The position numbers were made by a program, and so were the translations under genes. Source: Streptosporangium sp. NBC_01495 (GTDB taxonomy: Bacteria > Actinomycetota > Actinomycetes > Streptosporangiales > Streptosporangiaceae). Taken from it: a stretch of 64,000 nucleotides of DNA. Under the pieces are notes generated by a model. That model did not search any database. It saw nothing but the letters and a program-made list of their open reading frames with translations, and was not told where the DNA came from. Shown here piece by piece: positions 8,319 to 17,671 of the stretch; within the stretch, counting starts at the first letter, position 1; every line of letters begins with the position of its first letter. The stretch lies in NCBI RefSeq assembly GCF_036250735.1, contig NZ_CP109430.1, positions 558,001 to 622,000 of the forward strand, read 5' to 3'.

Positions 8319-9097
8319 GTGCCCTTCTCGGAAGATAAGAGCGTGGTTCTCGCGGGGCGAGCCAGAAAATCTTCGAGGAGGCCGTTCGGCCTATGCTGCA
8401 GGGCTTACGGAATCGTCGGTGTTTTTGTGCATGCGGGAATAGAATTATGCATTCTGACCCCCGGGTCAGTTAAGAAGATTGTCCAACCAATTACCCCGCG
8501 TGTTTCCCCGGGTGGGGAGCTTCTGCTGGGTGGAAATCCCTTTCGCCGGAAGCCGCCGAACTCCGACAGTTGGGGAGAGTATAGATTTTCGGTCATCGAA
8601 TCAAATAGGACATTCAATCCCATGGGGTCATAAACTGCCCTCTGTATGGGATGGAAGTAGCTGGGCGATATCGACCTAAAACATCACCGGCCGGATGCGT
8701 TTGGATGTTGGAATACCATCGTTTCCGCTGCTCTCGGGGATATTCGCGGTGGCGGCGGATACGGTTGTGCACGTTCCAAAGCGGCATGCTTTATCGGATG
8801 GGACGGACGCTCGGCGGTCCCGGTCCGGAGAGGGGGTCGGAGCCGTGAACCGTGCGGATGTCAGATGTTCATGGATTTGACATATGTCGGCATCCGGTTT
8901 GGCGCCGTTCGCGGCGTCCACTGGCAACGTGGGGACGTCCAGCGAGATTGACACGAAGGACTCGATTGAGTGTTGTCCTGCCGCGATGGCTTCGCGGCGA
9001 TCCGCGGCGGCCCATGACCTCGTTGCGGCTGATCCGATGATGGTGCGGTCTCAGGCGAAGGTGCGGGGCTTACTTCGGGTGAGACGTCGCCGTACGA
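8319..9097. other. Low-GC stretch without a convincing gene
   Basis: About 780 bases that are visibly poorer in G+C than the rest of the window. Several short frames exist on both strands (for example 8676-8954 minus and 8884-9120 plus), but none has a ribosome-binding site or a family-like product. A 7-bp-arm palindrome, CTGACCCCCGGGTCAG, sits at 8454-8469 and could be an operator. The composition suggests transferred or decaying DNA. Confidence 0.5.
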
Positions 9098-9136
9098 AAG
9101 GGCCCGCTCATCCTCGTTGAGGGTGGGCGGGCCCTT
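9098..9136 (-). terminator. Strong hairpin terminator after mutT1
   Basis: The arms AAGGGCCCGC (9098-9107) and GCGGGCCCTT (9127-9136) pair perfectly, and an inner CATCCTC/GAGGGTG stem with one wobble extends the helix. On the minus strand it lies 26 bases after the mutT1 stop, with a short T run. Confidence 0.8.
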
Positions 9137-9161
9137 CGGCGTTTCAGCTTCCAGCGTGCCG

Positions 9162-10040
9162 TCAGACGTCGTAGTCGTCCACGGCCACGACGTCGCCGCC
9201 CGCGTGGTGCAGCACCATGAACGCGCCCTTGGCCAGCCGCGTGCCGCCCGCCCGTTCGTCGAGTCCGGCGATCAGCTCGGGCAGGACCTTGCCGTGGCTG
9301 CAGAGTGCCACGGGCCGGTTCGAGGCCATCGCCTCCGTGGCCAGGCGGAGGGAGGCCCGGCAGTCGTAGCCGTTCTCCGACAGGACGGATTCGAGCCGGA
9401 TCGGCAGGCCGGCCCGCTTCGCGTACGGCTCCAGGGTCTGCACGCACCGCCTGCTGGGGGAGCTGACCAGCTCCGCGAGGCGGAAGGCGCCCAGCACGTC
9501 CGCCAGCACCTCGGACTGCCCGCGCCCGCGCCCGTCGAGCGGCCGATCGTCGTCGTCGCCCTTCCAGTCCTGCCGGTTCCCCGCCAGGCCGTGCCGTACC
9601 AGCACGAGCGGGGTGGTCGCCGGCGACGTCTCGCCGAGCGCACGGAGCAGCCCGGCGTCCCACTCGTAGGTCAGGCGCCGCGCGGCCTCGTCCACCGGCA
9701 GCCAGACCACGTCGTCGACCTCGTGCGTGTCGGTACGGCGGTCCTCGGAGACCAACCTGGCCAGCCAGTAGTCGACGCGCTTGGGCCGCCCGCCCTTCGT
9801 GTAGTGGCTCGACGGCAGCGACCGGCCGAACTCCGCGGTGATCCCCGTCTCCTCGGCCACCTCGCGCAGCGCGCCCGCGACGGGATGCTCGCCGCGCTTC
9901 AGCTTCCCCTTGGGGAACGACCAGTCGTCGTACCTGGGCCGGTGGACGAGGGCGACCTCCGGCGCGTCCGGGGAGCCACGCCAGACGACCGCCCCGGCCG
10001 CGTGGATCATGTCGTCCGGGCGGGCGTCGCGCTCAGTCAT
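9162..10040 (-). CDS. mutT1: NUDIX hydrolase / histidine phosphatase (MutT1-like)
   Basis: A 292-residue two-domain protein like mycobacterial MutT1. Residues about 10-145 are a NUDIX domain with a complete box: G-x5-E-x7-REVAEETGI. Residues about 160-292 form a histidine-phosphatase (SixA-like) domain with the catalytic LVRHGLAGN. MutT1 proteins hydrolyse 8-oxo-dGTP and related damaged nucleotides and dinucleoside polyphosphates in the cytosol. ATG 10040 is chosen because GGAGAG lies seven bases upstream; it overlaps the end of ppk1 (ATGACTGA), so the two genes are translationally coupled. The ppk1-mutT1 pairing is common in actinobacteria. Confidence 0.9.
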   Translation of the reverse strand: MTERDARPDDMIHAAGAVVWRGSPDAPEVALVHRPRYDDWSFPKGKLKRGEHPVAGALREVAEETGITAEFGRSLPSSHYTKGGRPKRVDYWLARLVSEDRRTDTHEVDDVVWLPVDEAARRLTYEWDAGLLRALGETSPATTPLVLVRHGLAGNRQDWKGDDDDRPLDGRGRGQSEVLADVLGAFRLAELVSSPSRRCVQTLEPYAKRAGLPIRLESVLSENGYDCRASLRLATEAMASNRPVALCSHGKVLPELIAGLDERAGGTRLAKGAFMVLHHAGGDVVAVDDYDV

Positions 10041-12096
10041 CGATCGCTCTCCACCTGCGGGTGCCGATGAGATGGGTCTGCATGTCCTCACCGGGGTGGC
10101 GGGTCCAGGTGCCGTCGGAGTTGAGCCACCAGGTCGCGGTCTCGTCCGCCATGGCCCGGTCCAGCAGGGCGCTGAGGTAGTTGCGCTGCTGCTGGCTGGA
10201 GACCTTGACCAGCACCTCCACCCGGCGCTCGATGTTGCGGCGCATCATGTCGCCGCTGCCGATCCAGATCTCCGGGCGCCGGCCGTGGCCGAACTCGTAG
10301 ATCCGAGAGTGTTCGAGGAACCGGCCCAGCACGCTCCTGACCCTGATGTTGTCCGACAGCTCGGGGATGCCGGGACGGAGCGTGCAGACCCCCCGCACCC
10401 ACAGGTCCACCGGTACGCCGGCCCGCGACGCCCGGTAGAGGGCGTCGATGATGGGCTCGTCGACCAGGGAGTTCGTCTTCATCCTGATCCTGGCCGGCCG
10501 TCCGGCCTCCTGGTGGGAGATCTCCCGCTCGATCCTGGCCAGCAGCCCGCCGCGCAGGGAGTGCGGGGCGACCAGCAGCCGCCGGTAGGCCGAGTGGTTG
10601 GAGTAGCCGGTCAGGTGGATGAACAGGTCCGTGACGTCCTCGCCGACCAGCCGGTCGGCGGTGAGCAGGCCGAGGTCCTCGTACAGCCTCGCGGTCTTGG
10701 GGTTGTAGTTCCCCGTGCCGATATGGCAGTAGCTGCGCAGCTCGCCCGAGGACTCCTGGCGCACGACCAGGGCGAGCTTGCAGTGGGTCTTCAGGCCCAC
10801 GACGCCGTAGACGACGTGGCATCCGGCCCGTTCCAGCTTGCGCGCCCAGGTGATGTTGGCGTGCTCGTCGAACCTGGCCTTGATCTCCACGACCACGACG
10901 ACCTGCTTGCCCGCCTCGGCGGCGTCGATCAGCGCGTCCACGATCGGCGAGTCGCCGCTGGTGCGGTAGAGCGTCTGCTTGATGGCCAGCACGGCCGGGT
11001 CGGCCGCGGCCTGCTCGATGAACCGCTGCACGCTCGTGGAGAACGAGTCGTACGGGTGGTGCAGCAGCACGTCCCGCTCGCGCAGCACCGCGAAGATGTC
11101 GTCCTCGACGTGCACGACCTCCGCGGGCACGAACGGGCGGAAGCTCAGCTCGCCCCGGTCCAGGTCGGCGATCGCGTGCAGCCCGGTCAGGTCCAGCGGC
11201 CCTGGCAGCCGGTAGATCTCGTGCTCGGCCACCCCCAGCTCGTCCACCAGCAGGTCGAGCACCTCGGGCGTGATGGTGTCCTCGACCTCCAGCCGGACCG
11301 GGGGACCGAAACGGCGCTTGAGCAGCTCGCGCTCCAGCGCCTGCATGAGGTTCTCGGTGACGTCCTCGTCGACGTCGAGGTCCTCGTTCCTGGTCACCCG
11401 GAAGACGTGGTGCTCGACGACCTCCATGCCCTTGAACAGCTGCCCGAGGTGGGCGGCGATCACGTCCTCCAGCGGGACGAAGCGGTTCCTGGACGCCGTG
11501 ACGAAGCGGGGGAGCTGGCTGGGCACCTTCACCCTGGCGAAGACCGTGTTGCCGGTCGAGGGGTTGCGGACGGTGACGGCCAGGTTCAGGGACAGGCCCG
11601 AGATGTACGGGAAGGGGTGGGCGGGGTCGACGGCCAGCGGCGTCAGCACCGGCCTGATCCGCTCCCTGAAGAGCTTGCGCATCTCGGTGCGCTCGTCGCG
11701 GCCCAGGTCGTCCCAGCGCACGATCTCGATGCCCTCGGCGCCCAGCTGCGGGCAGATCCGCTCGTAGAAGCAGGCCGACTGCCGCTGCGCGAGGCCGTTG
11801 GCGATCGCCGCTATCCTGGCCAGCTCCTCACGGGGTTTCAGCCCGCTCTTCGTCCGCAGCAGCAGACCGGTGGCCATCCGCCGTTTCAGCCCGGCCACCC
11901 GGACCCGGAAGAACTCGTCGAGGTTGCTGGCGAAGATGGCCAGGAACCGCACCCGCTCAAGCAGAGGCAGGGACGGGTCCTCCGCCATTTCCAGAACTCG
12001 CTGGTTGAACTGGAGCCAGCTCTCCTCTCGGTTGAGGAAGCGCTCCTGGGGTAGAGGAAGCCCGTCGGGGGTTGGGCGAACGAGTTCAGCGGACAT
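10033..12096 (-). CDS. ppk1: Polyphosphate kinase 1
   Basis: A 687-residue enzyme of the usual Ppk1 length. It reversibly transfers the ATP gamma-phosphate to inorganic polyphosphate. The N domain carries [19 protein letters not shown] and [16 protein letters not shown]; the head domain follows; the two phospholipase-D-like C domains contain [18 protein letters not shown], with the histidine that is phosphorylated in this family, and [23 protein letters not shown] 12096 gives the family start [12 protein letters not shown]. It is the first gene of the ppk1-mutT1 operon. The 62-bp upstream gap has a possible Pho-box-like sequence. Confidence 0.95.
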   Translation of the reverse strand: MSAELVRPTPDGLPLPQERFLNREESWLQFNQRVLEMAEDPSLPLLERVRFLAIFASNLDEFFRVRVAGLKRRMATGLLLRTKSGLKPREELARIAAIANGLAQRQSACFYERICPQLGAEGIEIVRWDDLGRDERTEMRKLFRERIRPVLTPLAVDPAHPFPYISGLSLNLAVTVRNPSTGNTVFARVKVPSQLPRFVTASRNRFVPLEDVIAAHLGQLFKGMEVVEHHVFRVTRNEDLDVDEDVTENLMQALERELLKRRFGPPVRLEVEDTITPEVLDLLVDELGVAEHEIYRLPGPLDLTGLHAIADLDRGELSFRPFVPAEVVHVEDDIFAVLRERDVLLHHPYDSFSTSVQRFIEQAAADPAVLAIKQTLYRTSGDSPIVDALIDAAEAGKQVVVVVEIKARFDEHANITWARKLERAGCHVVYGVVGLKTHCKLALVVRQESSGELRSYCHIGTGNYNPKTARLYEDLGLLTADRLVGEDVTDLFIHLTGYSNHSAYRRLLVAPHSLRGGLLARIEREISHQEAGRPARIRMKTNSLVDEPIIDALYRASRAGVPVDLWVRGVCTLRPGIPELSDNIRVRSVLGRFLEHSRIYEFGHGRRPEIWIGSGDMMRRNIERRVEVLVKVSSQQQRNYLSALLDRAMADETATWWLNSDGTWTRHPGEDMQTHLIGTRRWRAIDD

Positions 12097-12111
12097 ATGA
12101 CCAGAATGCCC

Positions 12112-12145
12112 GCTTTGGTTGAACGGAACGTTAATTTAGTCTCAA
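12112..12145 (-). promoter_or_regulatory. Possible PhoP-box-like promoter region of ppk1
   Basis: On the minus strand the short gap upstream of ppk1 reads TTGAGACTAAATTAACG followed by TTCCGTTCAACC. The GTTC-like half sites in tandem resemble the direct repeats bound by PhoP in actinomycetes, and TTGAGA could be a -35. Phosphate control of ppk is known in Streptomyces; the site here is only suggested by sequence. Confidence 0.25.
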
Positions 12146-12158
12146 CGGGCGCTGTTGC

Positions 12159-13307
12159 TTACTCACTTGGCTCAAGCTTTTCCCGTTCTTCACCAACGAG
12201 CTTCGCGTGCTTGAGGGCTTCGCGCTCGGCGGTCTTGGTCTCCCTGAGCCGAGTCTTCTCCAGCTCTCGCAGCTCCCGCTCGCGGGCCTTCTCCTGCTCC
12301 CTCAGCAGCCGCTGCCGCTCCCGATACTCCCGCTCGCGCACCTTCTCCAGCTCCCGCTGCTCGCGGAGCCGTATCTTCTCCAGGTCCCTGGCGAGCTTCT
12401 CGGCCTCGTGCTGCTCGCGCTCGCGCGCCTTCTCCCGCTCCCTGAGCTCGCGCTCGCGCAGCTTCTCCTGGTTCTTCAGCTCCCGCTCGCGAGCCTTCTC
12501 CAGCTCCCGGATCTCCTTGTCCGTCGGGGGCGGCGGTAACTCGGGGCGCGGCGGCGATCCCCCCGAGGGCGGCTCAGGCTTCGGCTTCGGCTCCGGCTTC
12601 TGCTCGGACCCGGCGGCGCGTGGCCGCGGGCCGGACGGGTGGGGCTCGGCCGGGCGCTGCTGAGGATGGGCCAGCCGGTGCTCCAGGGCACGCGAGGCGG
12701 CGGTCAGCCGGGGGTTGGGGTCCAGGCCGGTCAGACCGTTCCAGGCCAGGTTGACCAGGTGGGCGGCGACCTCCTCGCGGGCCGGCCTGCGCACGTCCAG
12801 CCACCACTGGCCGGTCAGCGCCACCATGCCGACCAGCATCTGGGCGTACATCGGGGCCAGCTTGGGGTCGTAGCCCCGCTCGACGAACTCGTCGACCATG
12901 ACGTCCTCGACCTGGCTGGCGATGTCGTTGATCAGGCTGGCGAACGTGCCGGTCCCCGAGGCGGCGTGCGAGTCACGGACGAGGATGCGGAACCCCTCGC
13001 TGTTCTCCTCCACGTAGGCCAGCAGGGCCAGGGCCGCCCGCTCCAGTTTGATCAGCGAGTGCGAGGCGGACAGCGCCTCGGTCACCAGGCTCAGCAGCTT
13101 CTGCATCTCCCGGTCGATGACGACCGCGTACACGCCCTCCTTACCGCCGAAGTGCTCGTAGACCACCGGTTTGGAGACGTTGGCGGTCGCCGCGATCTCC
13201 TCGACAGATGTGCCGTCGAACCCTTTTTCCGCGAACAGGGTCCTGCTGATCTGGATCAGCTGTTCCCGGCGTTCCTTACCTGACATTCGCCGTCGGGGTT
13301 CGCTCAC
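12159..13307 (-). CDS. TetR family regulator with a long charged helical tail
   Basis: A 382-residue protein, far longer than the usual 190-230 of TetR proteins. Residues about 8-60 form the HTH (KERREQLIQISRTLFAEKGF and VSKPVVYEHFGGKEG); the ligand domain continues to about 205. A Pro-rich linker (about 215-255) leads to a run of some 125 residues made almost only of Glu, Arg, Lys and Leu (EKARERELREREKARE type), predicted as a single alpha helix or coiled coil. GTG 13307 is chosen because a -10-like CATTAT at 13320-13315 places the transcript start on it (leaderless); ATG 13286 is the alternative. It follows the desaturase by 51 bp and probably controls it. Confidence 0.85.
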   Translation of the reverse strand: MSEPRRRMSGKERREQLIQISRTLFAEKGFDGTSVEEIAATANVSKPVVYEHFGGKEGVYAVVIDREMQKLLSLVTEALSASHSLIKLERAALALLAYVEENSEGFRILVRDSHAASGTGTFASLINDIASQVEDVMVDEFVERGYDPKLAPMYAQMLVGMVALTGQWWLDVRRPAREEVAAHLVNLAWNGLTGLDPNPRLTAASRALEHRLAHPQQRPAEPHPSGPRPRAAGSEQKPEPKPKPEPPSGGSPPRPELPPPPTDKEIRELEKARERELKNQEKLRERELREREKAREREQHEAEKLARDLEKIRLREQRELEKVREREYRERQRLLREQEKARERELRELEKTRLRETKTAEREALKHAKLVGEEREKLEPSE

Positions 13308-13311
13308 AGTT

Positions 13312-13320
13312 CTAATAATG
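13312..13320 (-). promoter_or_regulatory. -10 element for a leaderless tetR transcript
   Basis: CATTAT (13320-13315) ends seven bases before the GTG at 13307, the spacing seen at leaderless actinobacterial promoters. No good -35 is visible, and no Shine-Dalgarno sequence precedes the GTG. Confidence 0.35.
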
Positions 13321-13357
13321 GCGTCCCCCTGCTTCTGGACGGGACCCGAACCCCGGG

Positions 13358-14299
13358 TCAGGTGGTGATGCGCTTGGCGGCCAGGCGCTCGGGCGTCGGC
13401 CAGCGGACGTCGTAGGCCCATCCGGCCTTCTCGAACCAGCGGATGACACCCGCGCTGAGGTCGATCTGTCCCTTCAGCGCGCCGTGCCGGGCGCAGGTGG
13501 GGTCGGAGTGGTGCAGGTTGTGCCAGGACTCGCCGAAGGAGGGGATGGCCAGCCACCACACGTTGCGCGACTTGTCGCGCGACTCGAAGGCCTCCTCGCC
13601 GAAGACGTGGCAGATGGAGTTGATCGACCAGGTCACGTGGTGCAGCAGGCCGATCCGGACCAGCGTGCCCCAGAAGAAGCCGGTCGCCATGCCCCACCAC
13701 GACCAGGTCAGCAGGCCGCCCAGCAGGGCGGGCATGACCATCGTGGTGATCGCCAGCACCGGGAAGAGCTTGTGCAGCTTGATGATGTCCGGGTCCTTGA
13801 CCAGGTCGGGCGCGTACTTCTCGCGGTTGGCCCGGTCGGCCTCGAACAGCCAGCCCATGTGCGCCCAGAGCAGGCCCTTGGACACCGCCACGAAGCCCGT
13901 GCCGAAGCGCCACGGCGAGTGCGGGTCGCCCTCCTTGTCGGAGAACTTGTGGTGCTTGCGGTGGGTGGCCACCCAGTCGAGCACCGACATCTCCATCGAG
14001 AGGCTGCCCGCGATGCCCAGTGCGATCTTCAGCGGGCGCCTGGCCTTGAACGAACCGTGCGTGAAGTGGCGGTGCAGGCCGACGGTGACGCCCAGCCCGG
14101 TGACCACGTAGAAGACGCTCGCGATGACGATGTCGGACCAGCCGAGGCCCCAGCCCCAGGCGAACGGGACGGCCGCCACCAGAGCGATCAGCGGGGCGCC
14201 GACCACCACCCCGAAGGTGATGATCTCGGGCAGGGTTTTCCGCTCGGGGTCGACGTCGGGTTTGGGCCCCTGAGCAGGGCGCTCTTCGATGAGGGTCAT
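13358..14299 (-). CDS. Acyl-CoA/acyl-lipid delta-9 fatty acid desaturase
   Basis: A 313-residue membrane di-iron desaturase. All three histidine boxes are present: HRHFTH (about residue 78), HRKHH (about 114) and HNLHH (about 251). Four main hydrophobic segments lie between them. The enzyme introduces a cis double bond into saturated acyl chains, helping to set membrane fluidity. It resembles mycobacterial DesA3 and Streptomyces desaturases; the electron donor gene is not adjacent. ATG 14299 is a good start. A near-perfect palindrome lies 57-78 bp upstream and a TetR gene follows, which suggests autoregulated control of unsaturation. Confidence 0.92.
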   Translation of the reverse strand: MTLIEERPAQGPKPDVDPERKTLPEIITFGVVVGAPLIALVAAVPFAWGWGLGWSDIVIASVFYVVTGLGVTVGLHRHFTHGSFKARRPLKIALGIAGSLSMEMSVLDWVATHRKHHKFSDKEGDPHSPWRFGTGFVAVSKGLLWAHMGWLFEADRANREKYAPDLVKDPDIIKLHKLFPVLAITTMVMPALLGGLLTWSWWGMATGFFWGTLVRIGLLHHVTWSINSICHVFGEEAFESRDKSRNVWWLAIPSFGESWHNLHHSDPTCARHGALKGQIDLSAGVIRWFEKAGWAYDVRWPTPERLAAKRITT

Positions 14300-14355
14300 G
14301 CGCTACCTCGCGGTGGCTCGGAAAAGGCAAGGACTCATGTGCGGCTACGCAACCG

Positions 14356-14388
14356 TAACCTACGCCATCGTAAGTTAGGAATACCTAA
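14356..14388 (-). promoter_or_regulatory. Double palindromic operator upstream of the desaturase
   Basis: Arms TAACCTACG (14356-14364) and CGTAAGTTA (14369-14377) form an inverted repeat around CCAT with one mismatch. A second palindrome, TTAGG-AATA-CCTAA (14375-14388), overlaps its end. Both lie in an A+T-rich island just upstream of the desaturase start, where a TetR dimer would block transcription. The rest of the 336-bp gap up to the tRNA is GC-rich, and I see no gene in it. Confidence 0.6.
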
Positions 14389-14635
14389 GCGCCGAATGTC
14401 TGGAACATGACTCTTCGGGATTCGCGCCGTAGCGGGTCCATCACTTGTTCTACCCCGGGCTGACCTGCTAAACGGGGCCCCTCGCGCGCGTACGGTCGCG
14501 CGGGCGTGTGTCGCGAGTGCGCGGGCCCGGGGGCGGGTCGCCGAAGCGGGTGCCCAAACGGGGCGCGTTCGGCGGCGCGGGCTCTGTATCGTAGGGGTGC
14601 CGGGCGTGCGGGTTCCGTTCCGATCGCCCGGCTGA

Positions 14636-14710
14636 TCCGGCATTGGGTAATTGGCAGCCCGCAAGGTTTTGGTCCTTGTTGTCCAGGTTCGAGTCCTGGT
14701 GCCGGAGCCA
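14636..14710 (+). tRNA. tRNA-Gln (anticodon TTG)
   Basis: A cloverleaf is readable by eye. The acceptor stem TCCGGCA/TGCCGGA is perfect, the anticodon stem CAAGG/CCTTG encloses the loop TTTTGGT giving anticodon TTG, and the T arm carries GTTCGAGTC. The discriminator base is G and a CCA end is encoded (14708-14710). It reads CAA (and CAG by wobble) glutamine codons. It lies just upstream of glmU, a common actinobacterial arrangement, and a T-rich stretch follows it. Confidence 0.95.
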
Positions 14711-14873
14711 TCCCTTGTGTTTGTTTTATTCGCTCGGCTAGTCGGCTGAGTGGGCTCCCGAAGGGGAATGTATCCTCACGTTGTCGAGCAGGTGACGGTG
14801 CCGCGCCCCGGGGGTGGCCATCCGTCACCGCGCTTCGCCATGTCTCAGCCGCGACGCCGAGGGAGCCTCGTCC

Positions 14874-16325
14874 GTGAGTGTGCCGCGCCCGGCAGCCGTC
14901 ATCGTCCTCGCCGCAGGCGAGGGCACCCGGATGAAGTCGAGAACACCGAAGATCCTCCATAAGTTGTGCGGCCGCACCCTGGTCGACCACGTGCTCACCG
15001 CCGCCCGGGGTCTCGAACCCGAGCGGCTCATTGTTGTCATCGGCCACGAGCGGGAACGGGTCCAGGCGCACCTCGCCGGGACCGACCCCGACGCGCGGGC
15101 CGTCGTCCAGGCCGAGCAGAAGGGCACCGGCCACGCCGTCAGGATCGCCCTGGAGGCGACCGGCACCATCGACGGCACCGTCCTGGTGACCTACGGCGAC
15201 GTGCCGCTGCTGCGCACCGAGACCCTCGCCGCCCTGCTCGAACGGCACGGGGAGGACGGCAACGCCGTCACCGTGCTGACGGCCGAGGTCCCCGATCCGC
15301 ACGGCTACGGCCGGATCGTCCGCGACGCCTCGGGGGCGGTCCTGGGGATCGTCGAGGAGAAGGACGCCGACCCCGCGCAGCGGGCGATCAAGGAGATGAA
15401 CTCCGGCGTCTACGCCTTCGACGGGCTCCTGCTCGCCGACGCGGTCAAGCGGGTGTCCGCCTCCAACGCCCAGGGCGAGGAGTACCTCACCGACGTCCTC
15501 GCGATCCTGCGGGAGGACGGCCACCGGGTCGGCGCGCACATCGCGGCCGACTACGTGGAGGTGGAGGGCGTCAACGACCGCGTGCAACTGGCGTTCGCCC
15601 GCAAGGTGCTCAACGCGCGCCTGCTGGAGGCCCACATGCGGGCCGGGGTGACCGTGGTCGACCCGGCCGCCACGTGGGTCGACGTCGACGTCATCCTCGA
15701 GGCGGACGTGGTGATCCACCCGGGAACCCAGCTGCACGGCCGCACGACGGTCGCCGAGGGTGCCGAGATCGGCCCCGCCAGCACCCTGACCGACACGGTC
15801 GTCGGCGAGGGGGCGCTGGTGCGCAACGCCGTCTGCCTTGACGCCGTGATAGGCCCCGAGGCCCTGGTCGGGCCGTACGCCTACCTGCGCCCCGGAACGG
15901 TCCTGGCGCGAAAGGCCAAGGCGGGGACGTACGTTGAGATGAAGAACGCGCAGGTCGGGGAGGGTGCGAAGGTGCCCCACCTGAGCTACGTGGGCGACGC
16001 CACGATCGGAGCGGGTGCCAACATCGGCGCTTCGGCGATCTTCGTCAACTACGACGGGGTCAACAAGCACCACACGACGGTGGGCGAGGGTGCCTTCGTC
16101 GGGTGCGACACCATGCTCGTCGCGCCGGTCACCATCGGCGACGGCGCGTACACGGCCGCAGGCTCGGTCATCGACGCCGATGTCCCCCCCGGGGCCATCG
16201 GGGTGGCTCGCGCGCGGCAGCGCAACATCAACGGATGGGTCGTGCGCAGGCGCACGGGCACCAGATCGGCGGAGGCGGCGCTACGGGCCGCCGAGGCCGG
16301 GAAACAGCAGGGGAGCCAGACGTGA
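14874..16325 (+). CDS. glmU: Bifunctional UDP-GlcNAc pyrophosphorylase / GlcN-1-P acetyltransferase
   Basis: A 483-residue cytosolic enzyme making UDP-N-acetylglucosamine for peptidoglycan and other surface polymers. The N-terminal uridylyltransferase domain (1-230) has LAAGEGTRMKSRTPKILH and the QKGTGHAV nucleotide-binding segment. The C-terminal left-handed beta-helix (about 250-460) has the hexapeptide repeats and KVPHLSYVGDA, with the acetyl-transfer histidine. GTG 14874 is chosen because GGGAG lies eight bases upstream and the pyrophosphorylase motif follows directly. It heads the conserved glmU-prs-rplY-pth series. Confidence 0.96.
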   Translation: MSVPRPAAVIVLAAGEGTRMKSRTPKILHKLCGRTLVDHVLTAARGLEPERLIVVIGHERERVQAHLAGTDPDARAVVQAEQKGTGHAVRIALEATGTIDGTVLVTYGDVPLLRTETLAALLERHGEDGNAVTVLTAEVPDPHGYGRIVRDASGAVLGIVEEKDADPAQRAIKEMNSGVYAFDGLLLADAVKRVSASNAQGEEYLTDVLAILREDGHRVGAHIAADYVEVEGVNDRVQLAFARKVLNARLLEAHMRAGVTVVDPAATWVDVDVILEADVVIHPGTQLHGRTTVAEGAEIGPASTLTDTVVGEGALVRNAVCLDAVIGPEALVGPYAYLRPGTVLARKAKAGTYVEMKNAQVGEGAKVPHLSYVGDATIGAGANIGASAIFVNYDGVNKHHTTVGEGAFVGCDTMLVAPVTIGDGAYTAAGSVIDADVPPGAIGVARARQRNINGWVVRRRTGTRSAEAALRAAEAGKQQGSQT

Positions 16326-16401
16326 GTGAGCGAAGCGAGCGGCCCGATGGGCACGGCGGCGTCGCGCGGGCATCGGTGTGCTGTCAGGCGAGGGGGACGG
16401 C

Positions 16402-17379
16402 GTGAGCGGCATCAAGAAGACCGGCGAGAAGAACCTGATGTTCTTCTCCGGGCGCGCGCACCCGGAGCTGGCTGACGAGGTGGCGAGCCACCTCGGGGTG
16501 GACGCGGCGCCGACCACGCTGCGCGACTTCGCCAACGGGGAGATCTACGCCCGTTACCAGGAGTCGGTCCGCGGCTGCGACGCGTTCGTCATGCAGAGCC
16601 ACACCTGGCCGATCAATCAGTGGATCATGGAACAGCTGATCATGGTGGACGCCCTCAAGCGGGCCTCCGCCAAGCGGATCACCGTGATCATGCCGTTCTA
16701 CGGCTACGCCCGCCAGGACAAGAAGGGCAGGGGCCGCGAGCCCATCACCGCCCGCCTGATGGCCGACATGTTCAAGACGGCCGGGGCCGACCGGCTGATG
16801 TCGATCGACCTGCACACCTCCCAGATCCAGGGCTTCTTCGACGGCCCGGTGGACCACCTGTTCGCCATGCCCATCCTGGTCAACTACCTCAAGGACAAGC
16901 TCGACCTGGCCACGACCACGGTCGTCTCGCCCGACACCGGCCGGGTGCGGCTCTCGGAGCGCTGGGCCGACACGCTGGGCACCCCGCTGGCCTTCATCCA
17001 CAAGCGCCGCGACCTCGACGTGGCCAACCAGGTGAAGGTGAGCGAGGTCGTCGGCCGGGTGAAGGGCCGGACCTGCGTGCTTATCGACGACATGATCGAC
17101 ACCGCGGGCACGATCTGCAAGGCGGCCGACGCGCTGTACGAGCAGGGCGCCACCAACGTGGTCGTGGCCGCCACCCACGCGGTGTTCTCCGATCCCGCGG
17201 TCGACCGTCTGAAGAACTCCGGCATCTCCGAGGTCATCGTCACCAACACGGTGCCGCTCCCCGAGGAGAAGCGGTTCGACAAGCTCACGGTGCTGTCGAT
17301 CGCCCCGCTGATCGCCCGCGCGATCACCGAGGTCTTCAGCGACGGTTCGGTGACCAGCCTCTTCGAAGGCGACAGCTGA
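16402..17379 (+). CDS. prs: Ribose-phosphate pyrophosphokinase
   Basis: A 325-residue cytosolic enzyme that makes PRPP from ribose 5-phosphate and ATP, for purine, pyrimidine, His and Trp synthesis. Signatures are FANGEIYARYQESVRG, PFYGYARQDKKGRGREPI (ATP-binding flexible loop region), SIDLHTSQIQGFF, and the PRPP-binding loop VLIDDMIDTAGTI. GTG 16402, with AGGGGG upstream, is preferred to GTG 16378. It follows glmU after a 76-bp gap, and two mutually exclusive hairpins follow it. Confidence 0.96.
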   Translation: MSGIKKTGEKNLMFFSGRAHPELADEVASHLGVDAAPTTLRDFANGEIYARYQESVRGCDAFVMQSHTWPINQWIMEQLIMVDALKRASAKRITVIMPFYGYARQDKKGRGREPITARLMADMFKTAGADRLMSIDLHTSQIQGFFDGPVDHLFAMPILVNYLKDKLDLATTTVVSPDTGRVRLSERWADTLGTPLAFIHKRRDLDVANQVKVSEVVGRVKGRTCVLIDDMIDTAGTICKAADALYEQGATNVVVAATHAVFSDPAVDRLKNSGISEVIVTNTVPLPEEKRFDKLTVLSIAPLIARAITEVFSDGSVTSLFEGDS

Positions 17380-17392
17380 CACTCCGCCCGGC

Positions 17393-17441
17393 CCCGGGAA
17401 CTCGTCGGCCACGAGTTCCCGGGAAGAGGTCCTCTTCCCGG
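17393..17441 (+). terminator. Two overlapping hairpins after prs
   Basis: Hairpin 1 has perfect 13-bp arms, CCCGGGAACTCGT (17393-17405) and ACGAGTTCCCGGG (17411-17423). Hairpin 2 has perfect 10-bp arms, CCGGGAAGAG (17419-17428) and CTCTTCCCGG (17432-17441). They share CCGGG, so only one can fully form. Neither has a strong U tract. A further hairpin (GCGACGCG/CGCGTCGC, 17545-17563) lies closer to rplY, beside a TTGACA-like element at about 17565. Confidence 0.55.
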
Positions 17442-17671
17442 AGGACGGCCATGTCCATTTCCGGGGGCGGAGCCGGACCCTTCCGGGGAGCGGACCGGGC
17501 CCTTTCAAGGGGTGGCCAGGCCCTTTCGAGGGGCGGCCGGGACCGCGACGCGTTTCGCGTCGCCGTTGACACGGTAGGGTTGTGGGATTGCGTGCGTTCG
17601 TAACGCCTTCCGCTAGGGCGGGTGAGGGGGAACGCACCTTTCCGATTCCCAAGATCCCTAGGAGATCAGCC

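Noticed and set aside
8676..8954. Minus-strand frame starting MSISLDVPTLPV, considered as a peptide precursor
   Set aside because: No ribosome-binding site, no modifying enzyme nearby, and the low-GC region opens frames by chance.
14335..14664. 109-codon minus-strand frame across the tRNA-Gln
   Set aside because: It overlaps the tRNA and the desaturase operator and has no family-like sequence.
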